From NCBI GenBank assembly GCA_015660965.1, contig JACTVG010000008.1, positions 1 to 64,000 of the forward strand: a stretch of 64,000 nt of DNA, written 5' to 3'. The notes under the pieces were generated by a model that ran no database searches, was not told the DNA's origin, and worked only from the letters and a program-made list of their open reading frames with translations. Of the stretch, positions 8,624 to 18,162 are shown in pieces (within the stretch, counting starts at the first letter, position 1; every line of letters starts with the position of its first letter). The position numbers were made by a program, and so were the translations under genes. This stretch comes from Methanoregulaceae archaeon (GTDB taxonomy: Archaea > Halobacteriota > Methanomicrobia > Methanomicrobiales > Methanospirillaceae).

Positions 8624-9337
8624 ATGAGAAAGCTCAGTAAGCTCATACTAATAATCGTCGTAATTGTCAGCTTTTTTTTCTTTGTTCTCCCTGTGTCTGC
8701 CAGTGACGGGTCCGTAACGCAGAGTAAGCCTTTTACCTTCACAGTTACCGGGGTGCCAAACACCCCGTATTACGTGTGGTTGACGGGAACCTTCTCGATG
8801 ACCGGAGCCCCCGGAGACCAACCCCCCATCATACTCGCTAATCAAGAGAATGTTGTCCAGGATCCGCCCGGCGGACCGTATACCATCGGTTCCTACAAAT
8901 TCAGTAACGGGAATGGTCGTACAATCCTGGAGGACGTTGCACCATCAACTCCTCAGGTGCCGAGTACATCATATTATGCTCTCGCTACGACCGATTCTAC
9001 TGGGCAGGCAACTGTAGAATTCCAGACCTCACCTAATACAGCGACACGGTCATTTACCATACGGAAGGATACCCCCAATCAGGCTATAAATCAGAACACG
9101 GTGATTGGACTTGGGGGCGTTACAAATAACCTGCCGCCAATTCCAACTATCGTGCCGACGATTCAAGAACCCACCGCCATCTCTACAACTCCGATATTGA
9201 CACCAAGTCCAACACCGTTACCGACCACCGTCCCCCTCCCCTTGCCAGCGAAGACGCCAACAAGACCGGTAGCCTTTGACATCGGATTTTGTGTTTTGGC
9301 GGTGGGAATGGGACTTCTTGTTATAAGAAAAGTGTAA
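8624..9337 (+). CDS. Exported surface protein with Pro/Thr-rich stalk and C-terminal anchor
   Basis: A 237-residue secreted protein. A signal peptide (KLSKLILIIVVIVSFFFF ending VSAS) is followed by one beta-rich domain (about residues 30-160) resembling a repeated extracellular domain I recall from Methanomicrobiales surface glycoproteins, then a stalk rich in proline and threonine (about 165-215) and a final hydrophobic anchor. The start at 8624 has GGTGA 5 bases upstream and is preferred over GTG 8609. Probably attached to the cell surface; ligand unknown. Confidence 0.75.
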   Translation: MRKLSKLILIIVVIVSFFFFVLPVSASDGSVTQSKPFTFTVTGVPNTPYYVWLTGTFSMTGAPGDQPPIILANQENVVQDPPGGPYTIGSYKFSNGNGRTILEDVAPSTPQVPSTSYYALATTDSTGQATVEFQTSPNTATRSFTIRKDTPNQAINQNTVIGLGGVTNNLPPIPTIVPTIQEPTAISTTPILTPSPTPLPTTVPLPLPAKTPTRPVAFDIGFCVLAVGMGLLVIRKV

Positions 9338-9534
9338 AATTGTTAATTTTTATACTGTAATTTTTTCAACAGTGTTAGGTTCACATTATTGCACATTGTT
9401 TTGTATAAAAAGCCAATAATAAAGTCAATTTTACAAAATAAAATCAATAAAGTACTGAAGTAAAATAGTAAGTTATATATACTGTATATGTAGAATGATC
9501 TAAAAAATGAGTATACCGGAAGGGAGAATGGAGT

Positions 9535-9708
9535 ATGGCACATCGTAGTGAACGTCGAAGCGTTAGCCGTGGTGTAGAACTTTTTACGATATTTTGTCTT
9601 GCGATAATGCTCTATTTGATTGTCGATGCAATCTTCATGTTTGGATTACACATACAAACAGGTCCCATTGATCTCTTGGTAAATACAATGCGGTCTTTGT
9701 TCCATTAA
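9535..9708 (+). CDS. 57-residue single-pass membrane protein
   Basis: A short gene with a GGGAG/GGAG ribosome site before ATG 9535. The N-terminus is rich in arginine and serine (HRSERRSVSRG) and residues about 16-37 are strongly hydrophobic, so a single-pass protein with a cytoplasmic basic N-terminus is predicted. A hairpin-plus-T-run terminator overlaps its stop codon, which strengthens the call. No family recognised. Confidence 0.6.
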   Translation: MAHRSERRSVSRGVELFTIFCLAIMLYLIVDAIFMFGLHIQTGPIDLLVNTMRSLFH

Positions 9709-9732
9709 TCTCTATTAATAGAGATTTTTTTT
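9707..9732 (+). terminator. Hairpin terminator
   Basis: AATCTCTATTAATAGAGATT is a perfect 20-base palindrome followed at once by a run of T. It overlaps the stop of the 57-residue membrane protein gene. Confidence 0.7.
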
Positions 9733-9751
9733 AGAGATATCTTCGGAATAG

Positions 9752-9904
9752 GTGTACGGTGTTCGACGTATCGTCAACCTGATAGAAAAGCACAGACCTG
9801 AAAACCCAGATTATCAAGATTGGCAAAGTGAGATTGGTAAAAAAATCATATACGTATTTTGGAACCGTTTACAGAGATTAATAAAAATAAAAAATGGCCA
9901 TTAA
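9752..9904 (+). CDS. Possible 50-residue basic protein or gene remnant
   Basis: An open frame from GTG 9752 with protein-like composition (RRIVNLIEKHRPENPDYQDW, then a basic amphipathic tail). No clear ribosome site. It may be the remnant of a longer gene. The rest of the gap up to 10167 holds a bulged hairpin (9983-10018, GCGAG..CTCGC enclosing AGTTC..GAACT) and one copy of a 30-base dispersed repeat. Confidence 0.3.
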   Translation: MYGVRRIVNLIEKHRPENPDYQDWQSEIGKKIIYVFWNRLQRLIKIKNGH

Positions 9905-10021
9905 TTATTATAAAGAGCATCTTTTTGGGTGGATTAATACACATCTTGATTTTCTCATGCGTTCAGTGATGCAATAGAAAAATGAGCGAGACATCAGTTC
10001 GAACCTGAACTCTCGCATAGG

Positions 10022-10053
10022 TATTTTGGGTTATAGGTATGTCTTAAAATGCA
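10022..10053. repeat. 30-base dispersed repeat, copy 1
   Basis: Shares TTTTGGG, TAGGTATGTC and TAAAATGC in register with 52282-52313. Its position in an intergenic gap at the entry to the AT-rich accessory block suggests the end of a mobile element. Confidence 0.4.
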
Positions 10054-10167
10054 ACCTACTCACATATGATATCACTGTTCTACCAAATCGATTTTCTAGT
10101 CAGTGCGCACTTTTCAAAAACGGTAATCAGCTAAACTTATCACATCATTCATATCACTATTATTTTG

Positions 10168-12726
10168 ATGGAGGGACATAATCCAGACTCTATAACAGAG
10201 ACTTATGAAATAAAAGTGAATAATTTGGACACGACAATAACAGAAGAAGTAAAAAAATTAAAAGAGAGCGAAGAACCAATCATCACAGATATTAAAAAAA
10301 TTAATGAAAATATCAAGTCTAAACACGACCAATATAAAAGGTCCATAACGAAAGAAGGGGAAACTTTCAAAACCAAACTTCAGAAAAAATATAATCTTTT
10401 TTTCCAAAGGGCTGGCTCTATTAAGGATAGTTTTGTTTCTGTTTTGCCCCGTCTTTCTAACTCTCAATATTTCGCTGTTATCGTTCTATTCATTAGCATC
10501 ATCTTTTTTATTACACATTTACCATCAATTTCTGATATTTTTCAAGATCCTTTGATAAATGGCATAATCCCCGCTTTACTTGCGATAATCATTATTTGGT
10601 TTATTATTTTCACTCGCGAAACAATTATAAAAATTCGACAAATTGATCCTGATCCAATAAAAAATCTTACATCAGACTTAAATAATATTGAATTTGATGA
10701 AGTGAAAACTTATGATTACGAGGATGATATTGAAGAACAAAAACGATGTACCAATCAACTCGTCTCGTCGGCACAATCTGCGGTAGATATTGTTTTGAGT
10801 AAAGTTCCACTGTATAAAGAATATAATGAGGATGATCATTTTAGGAGAAAATGGGAACTCGGATGCGATGAATATCAAAATGCATTAAAATTCTTTGGGC
10901 TTTATTACAAATCACAATTTTACCAATTAAAGGATAGACCGAATATCCATGCTAAGAGGGCTGACGAATCGGTTTTTGATCGTACGATCCTTAGAGAAAT
11001 TTCACGAATCCTAAACATTCCCGCTGAAATAATTGAAATGTATATTCAATATTATCGGGGAGAAAATACACGAATATTATGGGATGAGATCAAAAAAGAT
11101 CCTAATAACACTATAACAATCTCTAAAAATTTATTTAATTCAAACCAGATTGATATTGATAGATCTAGGTTATCAGAAGATGAATTTCAACAAATCGTTG
11201 TAAACACCAAAGAATTTAGCATAAGCCAATTATCAAAAAATTCATCGTTATATGCCCAAATTAAGTTGAAACTTGCAAATTACGAGAAAATTTTAATTGA
11301 AAATGAAGTACCTCTTTCAAATAAGGAAAATAATTTAATCAATTTAATCAATTTTAATCTCTCTTTTGAGGAGAATTTTTTACACGTTCTATCTGAGAAA
11401 ATTGAGTATATTTTACCCAAAACAAATTCTCTCGCATACAAAAATGCAATTATTGCAATCTTACTTAATGACGAAATTCTCTTCAAAGATAAGGTATGTA
11501 GAAACGCGGCTGAAGACGAAACAATTTTTGTACTTATGACATATCATGAATTATTGAGAGAAAGAAAAGAGAACAATCAATTGTTTAAATTGAATGACTT
11601 ATTAATAAATTTGAATTCGTTAGAATCTACCAAAGAAAGAATTCAAAAAGATATAGAACTTCAAAATCGCTTTAATTATTTTAAAAATGATTTATCTCGT
11701 GGCTATTGGTGGGATGATGGGCTGTCATTACAACGAAAAATGTTTGATGATTTAAAACGGGATTTTAGTCAAAAAATCGAAACCTTGGATAGATCAATTA
11801 TCATCACAAAATTACTTGAAAAAACTTTTACTGAAATCAACATAAACACGGTGGATAAAGCCATTGATGCAAATTTATTTTCAACTTATCTAATTCTAAC
11901 AACTTCTCGTAGAGGGCATCTCCTTGAATTTTTAGATCCAATTAGTATAAGGAATTTGGATTGGACAAAAAAAGATCTTATGGAATTAAAAATTTATGAG
12001 AAAAAATATGGAATAACCTTAATAAAAGACGGTAAACCAAAATATGATTTTACGAATTACTCAACCCGAACAAGAATCGGAGTTCTCCCAAGAAATACAA
12101 TATTTTTAGACTTTGTTCAAGAAATGAAAACCGATATCAACAAAATTTTGCAAGCAGAATCTCAAACCCTTGAAGGGGAAATGGAAGATATTGGGTTGGC
12201 AATTATCCGAGTTACTCCTTCAAAATATAGTTTTGGGTTACTTGATGATGAGATTGAAAAATATTGTAATGTTAGAACAAGAGACTTACATATCGCAAAA
12301 ATTATAGCAGTCTTGGCAAGAGATTACACCTCAAATTCAGAGCAATATCTCATGTCTGCTTTTGATGGAAAAATTAACTTAACTGAAATTTTTAACCAAA
12401 TGTCAATTCTTGAATTAATTCCAGCCAAAGGTATGGATATTTCATCAGATTATGAAAGATTCTTAAGAAGCGACAGTTTAAAAAAGGCAATTTTATCCTC
12501 ATTGGCAAAGGAAGGAATATCCAACATAAAGGGATTATCAAAAACAGTTAGAAGTGGCAGAGAAAATTATGACAAACTGGAATCAATAATTAGAGAGGCA
12601 ATCGTGGATGAATATTTTGAAAGGAATGAAGGCATATTGATTCAATCATCCCGATTGAATTTATTAATGAATGAGTTGATGAAATCACTTGTTTCCATTG
12701 CCTATTTAATGGAAAACATATCCTGA
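10168..12726 (+). CDS. Large unknown protein: coiled coil, two membrane helices, long cytoplasmic domain
   Basis: An 852-residue protein I do not recognise. Residues 15-80 are charged and likely coiled coil; hydrophobic segments at about 101-117 and 131-148 form a membrane hairpin; the remaining 700 residues are soluble and mostly helical, rich in lysine, isoleucine and asparagine. No NTPase loop, nuclease signature or HEPN motif was found. ATG 10168 is preferred over the TTG one codon earlier. The gene is far more AT-rich than the flanks, which suggests transfer. The layout recalls membrane-tethered phage-defence effectors, but that is only an analogy. Confidence 0.75.
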   Translation: MEGHNPDSITETYEIKVNNLDTTITEEVKKLKESEEPIITDIKKINENIKSKHDQYKRSITKEGETFKTKLQKKYNLFFQRAGSIKDSFVSVLPRLSNSQYFAVIVLFISIIFFITHLPSISDIFQDPLINGIIPALLAIIIIWFIIFTRETIIKIRQIDPDPIKNLTSDLNNIEFDEVKTYDYEDDIEEQKRCTNQLVSSAQSAVDIVLSKVPLYKEYNEDDHFRRKWELGCDEYQNALKFFGLYYKSQFYQLKDRPNIHAKRADESVFDRTILREISRILNIPAEIIEMYIQYYRGENTRILWDEIKKDPNNTITISKNLFNSNQIDIDRSRLSEDEFQQIVVNTKEFSISQLSKNSSLYAQIKLKLANYEKILIENEVPLSNKENNLINLINFNLSFEENFLHVLSEKIEYILPKTNSLAYKNAIIAILLNDEILFKDKVCRNAAEDETIFVLMTYHELLRERKENNQLFKLNDLLINLNSLESTKERIQKDIELQNRFNYFKNDLSRGYWWDDGLSLQRKMFDDLKRDFSQKIETLDRSIIITKLLEKTFTEININTVDKAIDANLFSTYLILTTSRRGHLLEFLDPISIRNLDWTKKDLMELKIYEKKYGITLIKDGKPKYDFTNYSTRTRIGVLPRNTIFLDFVQEMKTDINKILQAESQTLEGEMEDIGLAIIRVTPSKYSFGLLDDEIEKYCNVRTRDLHIAKIIAVLARDYTSNSEQYLMSAFDGKINLTEIFNQMSILELIPAKGMDISSDYERFLRSDSLKKAILSSLAKEGISNIKGLSKTVRSGRENYDKLESIIREAIVDEYFERNEGILIQSSRLNLLMNELMKSLVSIAYLMENIS

Positions 12727-12844
12727 GTTAATCTTCATAATTTGGGAACCCGAGGATTCTCATCGATATTTTCAATGATTATTACACTAACACTTTAATT
12801 TGGTTATGATAAGAGTGGCGATTAATTAACCGTCAGCTTTCATA

Positions 12845-12967
12845 TCAATTTCTCCATATCTCGACAAGCGGATAAAGTTGTATATCACTCATTGTCGCGA
12901 CCAAACGAAAACCAAGCGTCAATGTTCCGGTCATAATTAGGAGACCGATAGAGAACCCTATTCTCAT
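12845..12967 (-). CDS. Possible 40-residue membrane peptide
   Basis: A frame opposite to its neighbours encodes a peptide with a hydrophobic first half (MRIGFSIGLLIMTGTLTLGF) and a polar end. It could be a small membrane protein or the broken front of a longer one. No ribosome site is clear. Nothing else was seen in 12727-13037. Confidence 0.3.
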   Translation of the reverse strand: MRIGFSIGLLIMTGTLTLGFRLVATMSDIQLYPLVEIWRN

Positions 12968-13037
12968 TTTGGCATTTTTTATTAGGTTTGTTGTAAAGAG
13001 ACCTCGTGACCATACCATCGCTTTATTTTATCTTAAA

Positions 13038-13445
13038 ATGAAAATGAAACGTATGGGATTGTGGGACATTGTTTACGATTTAATTAAAGAATATCATGCC
13101 GCAAAAACCGATAAAAAAAGACAATTAGAAATTGCCAAAATACTTGCAAAAAAGGCATATTTAAGATTTAATTTTGAGTGGGTATCCGAAAGAGATGCTG
13201 ATACAATAGGCGGGCGTTTCGATGAGCAAAAAAGGATATTGGAGCAATATTCTCAAATGTTTTTAGATCTTGCTGTAGAAATTTATGATATCTTACCTGA
13301 AGAATCAAGCCGGATGAAAAGTGTTGCAACACAGATGAAAAAAGGAGCGTATTCAACATTGACGCACTCTTCAAATGAAATAACTCCTACCGGAGATAAA
13401 TGTGCTTCTATGGTAATGGAATATGTAAAAAATATAACGGAATGA
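13038..13445 (+). CDS. Hypothetical helical protein
   Basis: A 135-residue, lysine-rich, probably all-helical soluble protein of unknown family (frame open upstream to 12969 without a better start). The segment KRQLEIAKILAKKAYLRFNFEW and the YSQMFLDLAVEIYDILPEE segment suggest a helical bundle. It lies alone between the 852-residue protein and the next unknown gene in strongly AT-rich DNA. No active-site motif seen. Confidence 0.5.
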   Translation: MKMKRMGLWDIVYDLIKEYHAAKTDKKRQLEIAKILAKKAYLRFNFEWVSERDADTIGGRFDEQKRILEQYSQMFLDLAVEIYDILPEESSRMKSVATQMKKGAYSTLTHSSNEITPTGDKCASMVMEYVKNITE

Positions 13446-13571
13446 AATTTTAATCATATCTAAGAAAAATCCCTATTATTTATTTTAAACAATTAAAGAC
13501 ACAATGCCACTTTACAACACACTTACTCCTTATACCATATTTTAAATAACCAGTTTCTAAATATTCAAACG

Positions 13572-14339
13572 GTGGAGATTTTGGCGACAGAGAATGAGGC
13601 CAAATTAGAATTTGATTTTACTCTTTTTAACCCCGAACTAGTATGGGAACAATACACAACTTTTGAGGAGGAGTTTATTCATTATTTAAGATATGTACCA
13701 CTTGAAGATGAACATTATAATGTGTATTCAATGCAACTCGGAAATTTATTAAATAATATTGGAAGTATAGTTGATTCATTTCTTAACAATGCTATTGGTT
13801 GTGACTGTTTAAACGATATTCAAAATATTGCCAAGTTTAGGCAAAAAAAAGATCGTAACATGGAAGATCATCGAAAAGTTTTTGAAAATTTTTATAATTT
13901 ATCAAAAAAAGAGATATTCATTCTTAAAGATTTCTCAAAGATAACACCATTTTCAAATTGGAAAGAAAATCAAGCTATCGAATGGTGGGGAAAGTATACG
14001 GATATAAAACATGACAGATTTAAAAATAGAAAGGAAGCAACATTAAAAACAACTCTTGATGCGCTTGGTACTCTTTTTTTATTAAATGTAATTCACCTAG
14101 ATACGAGGGCCATTCTTGTTAGAGATGGGATTATACCTAGCGTTGTATTAAATCCGTATTCACCAACTGGTGGCAGAGAGATCTTCATAAGAATGTCATT
14201 AAAAAAAGAGCCATTGGATGGATATGGAAGTATATATGCGAAAACCCGTTTGTTTGGTTATGTTTTTGAATCAAAATTTAGAAAATTGAATGATAATGAA
14301 AAAATAGGGATATTATCCCCTTACCTTGGGAATTGGTAA
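13572..14339 (+). CDS. Hypothetical protein, possibly HEPN-like
   Basis: A 255-residue soluble protein. Residues about 138-175 (IEWWGKYTDIKHDRF, then ATLKTTLDALGTLFLLNV) resemble the tryptophan/KHDR helix pair seen in several helical abi-type or HEPN-like families, but the canonical R-x4-6-H pair is not evident. GTG 13572 or TTG 13581 could be the start; GGTGGAG suits the latter. Gap 14340-14644 after it holds no supported gene. Function unknown. Confidence 0.5.
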   Translation: MEILATENEAKLEFDFTLFNPELVWEQYTTFEEEFIHYLRYVPLEDEHYNVYSMQLGNLLNNIGSIVDSFLNNAIGCDCLNDIQNIAKFRQKKDRNMEDHRKVFENFYNLSKKEIFILKDFSKITPFSNWKENQAIEWWGKYTDIKHDRFKNRKEATLKTTLDALGTLFLLNVIHLDTRAILVRDGIIPSVVLNPYSPTGGREIFIRMSLKKEPLDGYGSIYAKTRLFGYVFESKFRKLNDNEKIGILSPYLGNW

Positions 14340-14644
14340 TATCATTTTTAAAAAATCCCGTTTTGAGAATATGAAAAGTTGGGTGGATGTGCCTGGACTG
14401 TTCACAACTAGAGCATGATAAAACCTTCTAATAGATTGATTTGTTGGGCAATTTGCATATGATTCTATATCTCTCTCATAATCCTGCAAAATTCCCCATT
14501 TTTTTCTATATGCATATGCATATCGCGAACAAAATTCAATCTGGATGTAGAGCGGTGTCAAAGTTTTCATTGATCAGTTCAAATAGGCAGGCTGACTGTG
14601 GAGAAATTTGATGTTGCTATCAATGAAAATTTAAGGTTTTGGGT

Positions 14645-15289
14645 ATGACAAGCAATCCAGAGCGACTAGCTTATTGGTATCTCCGGCTTAATGGCTTTTT
14701 ACTGTTGGAAGATTTTATCATCCATCCAGATGAGGGCAGTGACCAACGCACTGATATCGATTTACTTGGAGTACGATTTTTCCATCGTGCTGAAAATTGT
14801 ATCCACCCGATGCAAGATGATCCGAGGATAACCCGGTGTAACAAACTATGCAATGTAATTATTACTGAAGTAAAAAAAGGACAATGTGCTCTCAATGGAC
14901 CATGGACAAATCCCAAGGATCGGAACATACATCGGATTTTAACCGCTATTGGCTGTATCCCGCGAGCGAATATTAAAATGGCTGCAAAAAACCTGTACGA
15001 ATCTGGATGCTACCATTATGGGAATATATCATGCCAGTTGATCTCCATTGGTAATTCGCCGGGCAATATTGCAATTCCCAATGTTCCACAAATTTTGTTT
15101 ACTAATGTAATCGAATTTATTTTTAATCGATTCCGTGACTACCAAAAGCAGAAGGCATCTACAGGAAATTGGAGTTCAGATGGACAGAAGTTGAAAGAAC
15201 TTGCATTCAGGTATAATGAAAAAATTGAGTTTGATAAGCAAGTGAGGATATTTTTTGGTCTGATAGATAACGGGGAAATTCCGGTGTAA
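14645..15289 (+). CDS. PD-(D/E)XK-like nuclease, putative defence protein
   Basis: A 214-residue protein with a restriction-endonuclease-like core: TDIDLLG (D37, D39) on one strand and IITEVKKG (E75-V-K77) on the next, spaced as in PD-(D/E)XK nucleases. QRTDIDLLGVRF plus the following EVK and LNGPW is a combination I associate with uncharacterised defence-island proteins. ATG 14645 is chosen over TTG 14639. The next gene starts 29 bases downstream in the same direction, so it is probably co-transcribed with the TPR-HEPN protein. Confidence 0.6.
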   Translation: MTSNPERLAYWYLRLNGFLLLEDFIIHPDEGSDQRTDIDLLGVRFFHRAENCIHPMQDDPRITRCNKLCNVIITEVKKGQCALNGPWTNPKDRNIHRILTAIGCIPRANIKMAAKNLYESGCYHYGNISCQLISIGNSPGNIAIPNVPQILFTNVIEFIFNRFRDYQKQKASTGNWSSDGQKLKELAFRYNEKIEFDKQVRIFFGLIDNGEIPV

Positions 15290-15317
15290 GAATGATCTCA
15301 ATGGCAGAGTTCGAGAC

Positions 15318-16919
15318 ATGAAAATTCACGAGAAACTCGAAAAATCCCGGAATTATTTTAATCAAGAAAACATTCCCAAATCAAAAAAATTACTTTTAGA
15401 AGTTGAGAATGAATTGCAAGAGATTGTAACTTCCGTATATCATTCTCAAATCCAGGCAAATCTTGGATGTTTGATGATAGATCTAGGCGCATTTACACGT
15501 GATAAAGAATTGATCACTCGCGGTAAAATATATACTGAAGATCTCGTTAAAAAGGGCCCTGAAGATGGAATTTCGGTAGGACAATACTATAATTTAGCAA
15601 ATGGTTATATCGCCTTATGGAATTTGGAATCAAAGGAAAACCTGAAAAATGGAAAAATTAATGAAAATTATTTAAATGCAAAAAAATATTTTCGCATAGC
15701 ATTAGATCTGGCAAAAAAATCGACGCACCCCATCGATCCCAAACTTCTCGCTCAAATAAATATAAATCTTGGTAATTGTCTCTGTTCTGTTGGCAGAGAT
15801 GTTGAGGCACTTTCGTTTTATGACCAGGCATTAAAATTCGATAAATCTCTTGGGATGGCATTAGGGAACAAAGCGATTACCCTCCAATATCTTTCATTTT
15901 TAGCCTCTGGTCATACACATCTTTTTCTGCTGGAGTCGCGTCGGTTATACGAAGAAGCACTAAAAAAGCCGATACCTGAAGATGCCCGTCGTACTTTTCA
16001 AAAAGGCTACGATACGGTTAATTCCTTCATCCAAAGACATCAGAGTTTGGTACTAGAAAATCATATCAATTCAGAACCAATATCTCGATTTCATCAATTT
16101 TCACGCGATTTTTGTATTAAATATCAATTGTATCTGACTCCTACGACATTTATTGGAAAAGAATCTGTTTTGGTGTATGGAGATCCCATGTTCATATCCA
16201 GCATGATTGAATCTCTTGATAATGAGTATATCGTTAATCGGCATATCACATTTTTAAATCAAATAAAACAGGATTTTGTTCTTGCCCGATATTTTCTCAT
16301 TCAATCCAATTATCAATCAACGGTGGTTGATACTATCGATCAAGATGTGATACTCTATGATCCTCTTGATTATTCAATTTACAATGCATATGTCCAGCTC
16401 CTTATGCTGTCATTAAAATCGACCATGGATACTTTCGATAAAATTGCTCAGTTTTTACGTGAATATTGTGCTGTTAATAACATTTCAGCAAAAAAGACCT
16501 ATTTTCGAACTATTTGGACTAAGGACAGATCACAGAATATGATGCGTTCAGAATTTAGTTCAAGAAAAAACAAATTTTTATTAGCTCTATTTGATCTCTC
16601 TTTGGATCTCCAGAAAAATGGATATTATCAATATATCTATGAACGTAGAAATGCAATCACCCATCGTTTTTTGATTGTACATGAAATGATGACGCCAAAT
16701 GAACAAACAAATGTGACTTCTAGAATTAGCAGGGAAGATCTTTTTAAAATATCAATAACCGCGTTGCAATTGTTGAGGGCTGTGGTAATATATTTGATTC
16801 TGTTTGTTGATAGTGAAGAAAAAAAGAAGCACGATCCGAATAAAAGGTACGGTCAATTGCCATTAACTCGGGTTTTACGTGATTATCAATGGCGGCCATT
16901 GGATGGCGATAATAATTAA
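15318..16919 (+). CDS. TPR protein with C-terminal HEPN domain (LA2681-like), putative RNase effector
   Basis: A 533-residue protein. Residues about 10-235 are helical TPR-like repeats (INLGNCLCSVGRDVEALSFY and the next repeat). About 330-500 resembles the LA2681-type HEPN domain, with DTFDKIAQFLREY, YFRTIWTKD and the RNase motif RRNAITH (R443/R444 to H449, matching R-x4-5-H). HEPN proteins of this kind are thought to cut RNA after a trigger, often in phage defence or toxin systems. It lies between two nuclease-like genes in one direction with gaps of about 27 bases, a probable three-gene operon. Confidence 0.7.
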   Translation: MKIHEKLEKSRNYFNQENIPKSKKLLLEVENELQEIVTSVYHSQIQANLGCLMIDLGAFTRDKELITRGKIYTEDLVKKGPEDGISVGQYYNLANGYIALWNLESKENLKNGKINENYLNAKKYFRIALDLAKKSTHPIDPKLLAQININLGNCLCSVGRDVEALSFYDQALKFDKSLGMALGNKAITLQYLSFLASGHTHLFLLESRRLYEEALKKPIPEDARRTFQKGYDTVNSFIQRHQSLVLENHINSEPISRFHQFSRDFCIKYQLYLTPTTFIGKESVLVYGDPMFISSMIESLDNEYIVNRHITFLNQIKQDFVLARYFLIQSNYQSTVVDTIDQDVILYDPLDYSIYNAYVQLLMLSLKSTMDTFDKIAQFLREYCAVNNISAKKTYFRTIWTKDRSQNMMRSEFSSRKNKFLLALFDLSLDLQKNGYYQYIYERRNAITHRFLIVHEMMTPNEQTNVTSRISREDLFKISITALQLLRAVVIYLILFVDSEEKKKHDPNKRYGQLPLTRVLRDYQWRPLDGDNN

Positions 16920-16945
16920 TTCTTAAAATATGGATAATCACTTAT

Positions 16946-17800
16946 ATGCCACGAACGAGAAAGCGTTTTTTGTCAGTTTCTGAATTTACTTTTGGGTATC
17001 AATTGCTATTTGAACAAACTTTGGATTACCATGATGAATTGTTGTGCATGCCAATTTTACCAAATCTTCGTCAGGAAGGTTCATTGGGGTGGGATGTTTG
17101 TCTTCCGACAAAGGGTGGGTGCCTTTTTTTTCAATTTAAAAAAAGTGAGTGTATCGTAAATAGGAATGCTGATTGCGTCAAACCTGATGGGTATTATAAT
17201 GAATATTTCCGTACTCCCTGTTTTAGGATAAAAATTTGTGAAAATAGAAATCACAATCAATATGATAAGTTAAAACGGTGGTCACAAAGATTCCCTTGGA
17301 CATTTTATGTTGCACCCGAGATTTCCAATGACACAAATTATCTTGAATATTCTTCTAATTTTTCTGTAACTGAACATTCACGTTTTATCAACTTGGGAAA
17401 TTGTCGCACATATCCTGAAAATGATAGAAATTCTCATTATATTGTTTATCATCCAGAAGTTGTTGAACCCAGAATTTGTTCAGAAGATAGTCACCCTATT
17501 GAAGGATCTATTTTTGGAAGAGAGTTGAGAGTTTTTCTCAATAAAAAAATTCAAGACCCAGCAGAAGAGTTGAAAAAAATCGATACAGCATTCGTGGATA
17601 AAATATTAAACAGTTGCTTTGAAATAGCCGGTGTAAAAGATAGAGCTAAAAAGAAGAGAGAATTAATCCAAAATAGGTTAATAGGCAAACGATATAGCGA
17701 AATGACTATAATTGATAGGAAGCTCTTTTTGATTTCACATCTTTTATCTGCATATTTTGGACTATCTCTGGTTATTTTTGGACCTCAAAAAAAGTTATAA
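16946..17800 (+). CDS. Unknown protein with nuclease-like D...QxK strand pair
   Basis: A 284-residue soluble protein. GSLGWDVCLPTKGGCLFFQF followed by KK gives D50 and Q63-F-K65, a spacing compatible with the QxK variant of the restriction-endonuclease fold, but other core elements are not certain. It is the last gene of the probable operon with the PD-(D/E)XK and TPR-HEPN genes. Its C-terminal third is helical and lysine-rich. It could equally be the specificity or inhibitor partner of the HEPN protein. Confidence 0.5.
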   Translation: MPRTRKRFLSVSEFTFGYQLLFEQTLDYHDELLCMPILPNLRQEGSLGWDVCLPTKGGCLFFQFKKSECIVNRNADCVKPDGYYNEYFRTPCFRIKICENRNHNQYDKLKRWSQRFPWTFYVAPEISNDTNYLEYSSNFSVTEHSRFINLGNCRTYPENDRNSHYIVYHPEVVEPRICSEDSHPIEGSIFGRELRVFLNKKIQDPAEELKKIDTAFVDKILNSCFEIAGVKDRAKKKRELIQNRLIGKRYSEMTIIDRKLFLISHLLSAYFGLSLVIFGPQKKL

Positions 17801-17856
17801 AAACCAGTATATAATTTTCAATAAGTTGATATTATGTCTGTTTAATAGACGGAACA

Positions 17857-18054
17857 ATGAAAAAATTCGAGATTGGATTCTGGCATCCATTTGGCGTTCA
17901 TGCAAAAGAATCACGAGATGAGATCTTATCAAGGAAATTACAAGAACTCAAATCAAATGGCTGGACATTTTGGTCATTTCAATACAGGAAGACGTTGGAA
18001 AAATGGTATGAAAACAAAAAAAATAAACCACTCGTAGATATTCCAGGATTTTAG
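17857..18054 (+). pseudogene. Truncated hypothetical gene cut by a rhomboid fragment
   Basis: The first 50 or so codons (MKKFEIGFWHPFGVHAKESR, then NGWTFWSFQYR) look like the front of a real conserved protein. At about 18004 the frame runs into DNA copied from the 5' part of the rhomboid gene (read backwards) and stops within it. The gene is thus cut at a recombination junction. A TATA-like box (AGTATATAA) lies near 17810. Confidence 0.65.
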
Positions 18055-18121
18055 ATTGGAGATAATACGATCAAATTTTTCCTTGAAATTATCAATCGTA
18101 TCCTAGTTCTCCATGGATTCA
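18004..18121 (-). pseudogene. 5' fragment of a rhomboid protease gene
   Basis: About 115 bases match 23545-23657, the start of the intact rhomboid gene, at roughly 90% identity. The codon matching CAA 4 of the intact gene is TAG here, and the frame is lost later, so it is dead. It is in direct orientation with the intact copy and abuts the truncated gene at 17857. Confidence 0.8.
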
Positions 18122-18162
18122 CGCATGCGATGTAGCGTCCCTTAGACTAATCAGCACTATAA

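Noticed and set aside
9983-10018. tRNA-like T-arm (CAGTTCGAACCTGA)
   Set aside because: No anticodon arm, D-arm or matching acceptor stem in either direction; a bulged hairpin explains the symmetry.
14313-14570. 85-codon minus-strand frame
   Set aside because: Overlaps the end of a better-supported gene, has no ribosome site and no family resemblance.
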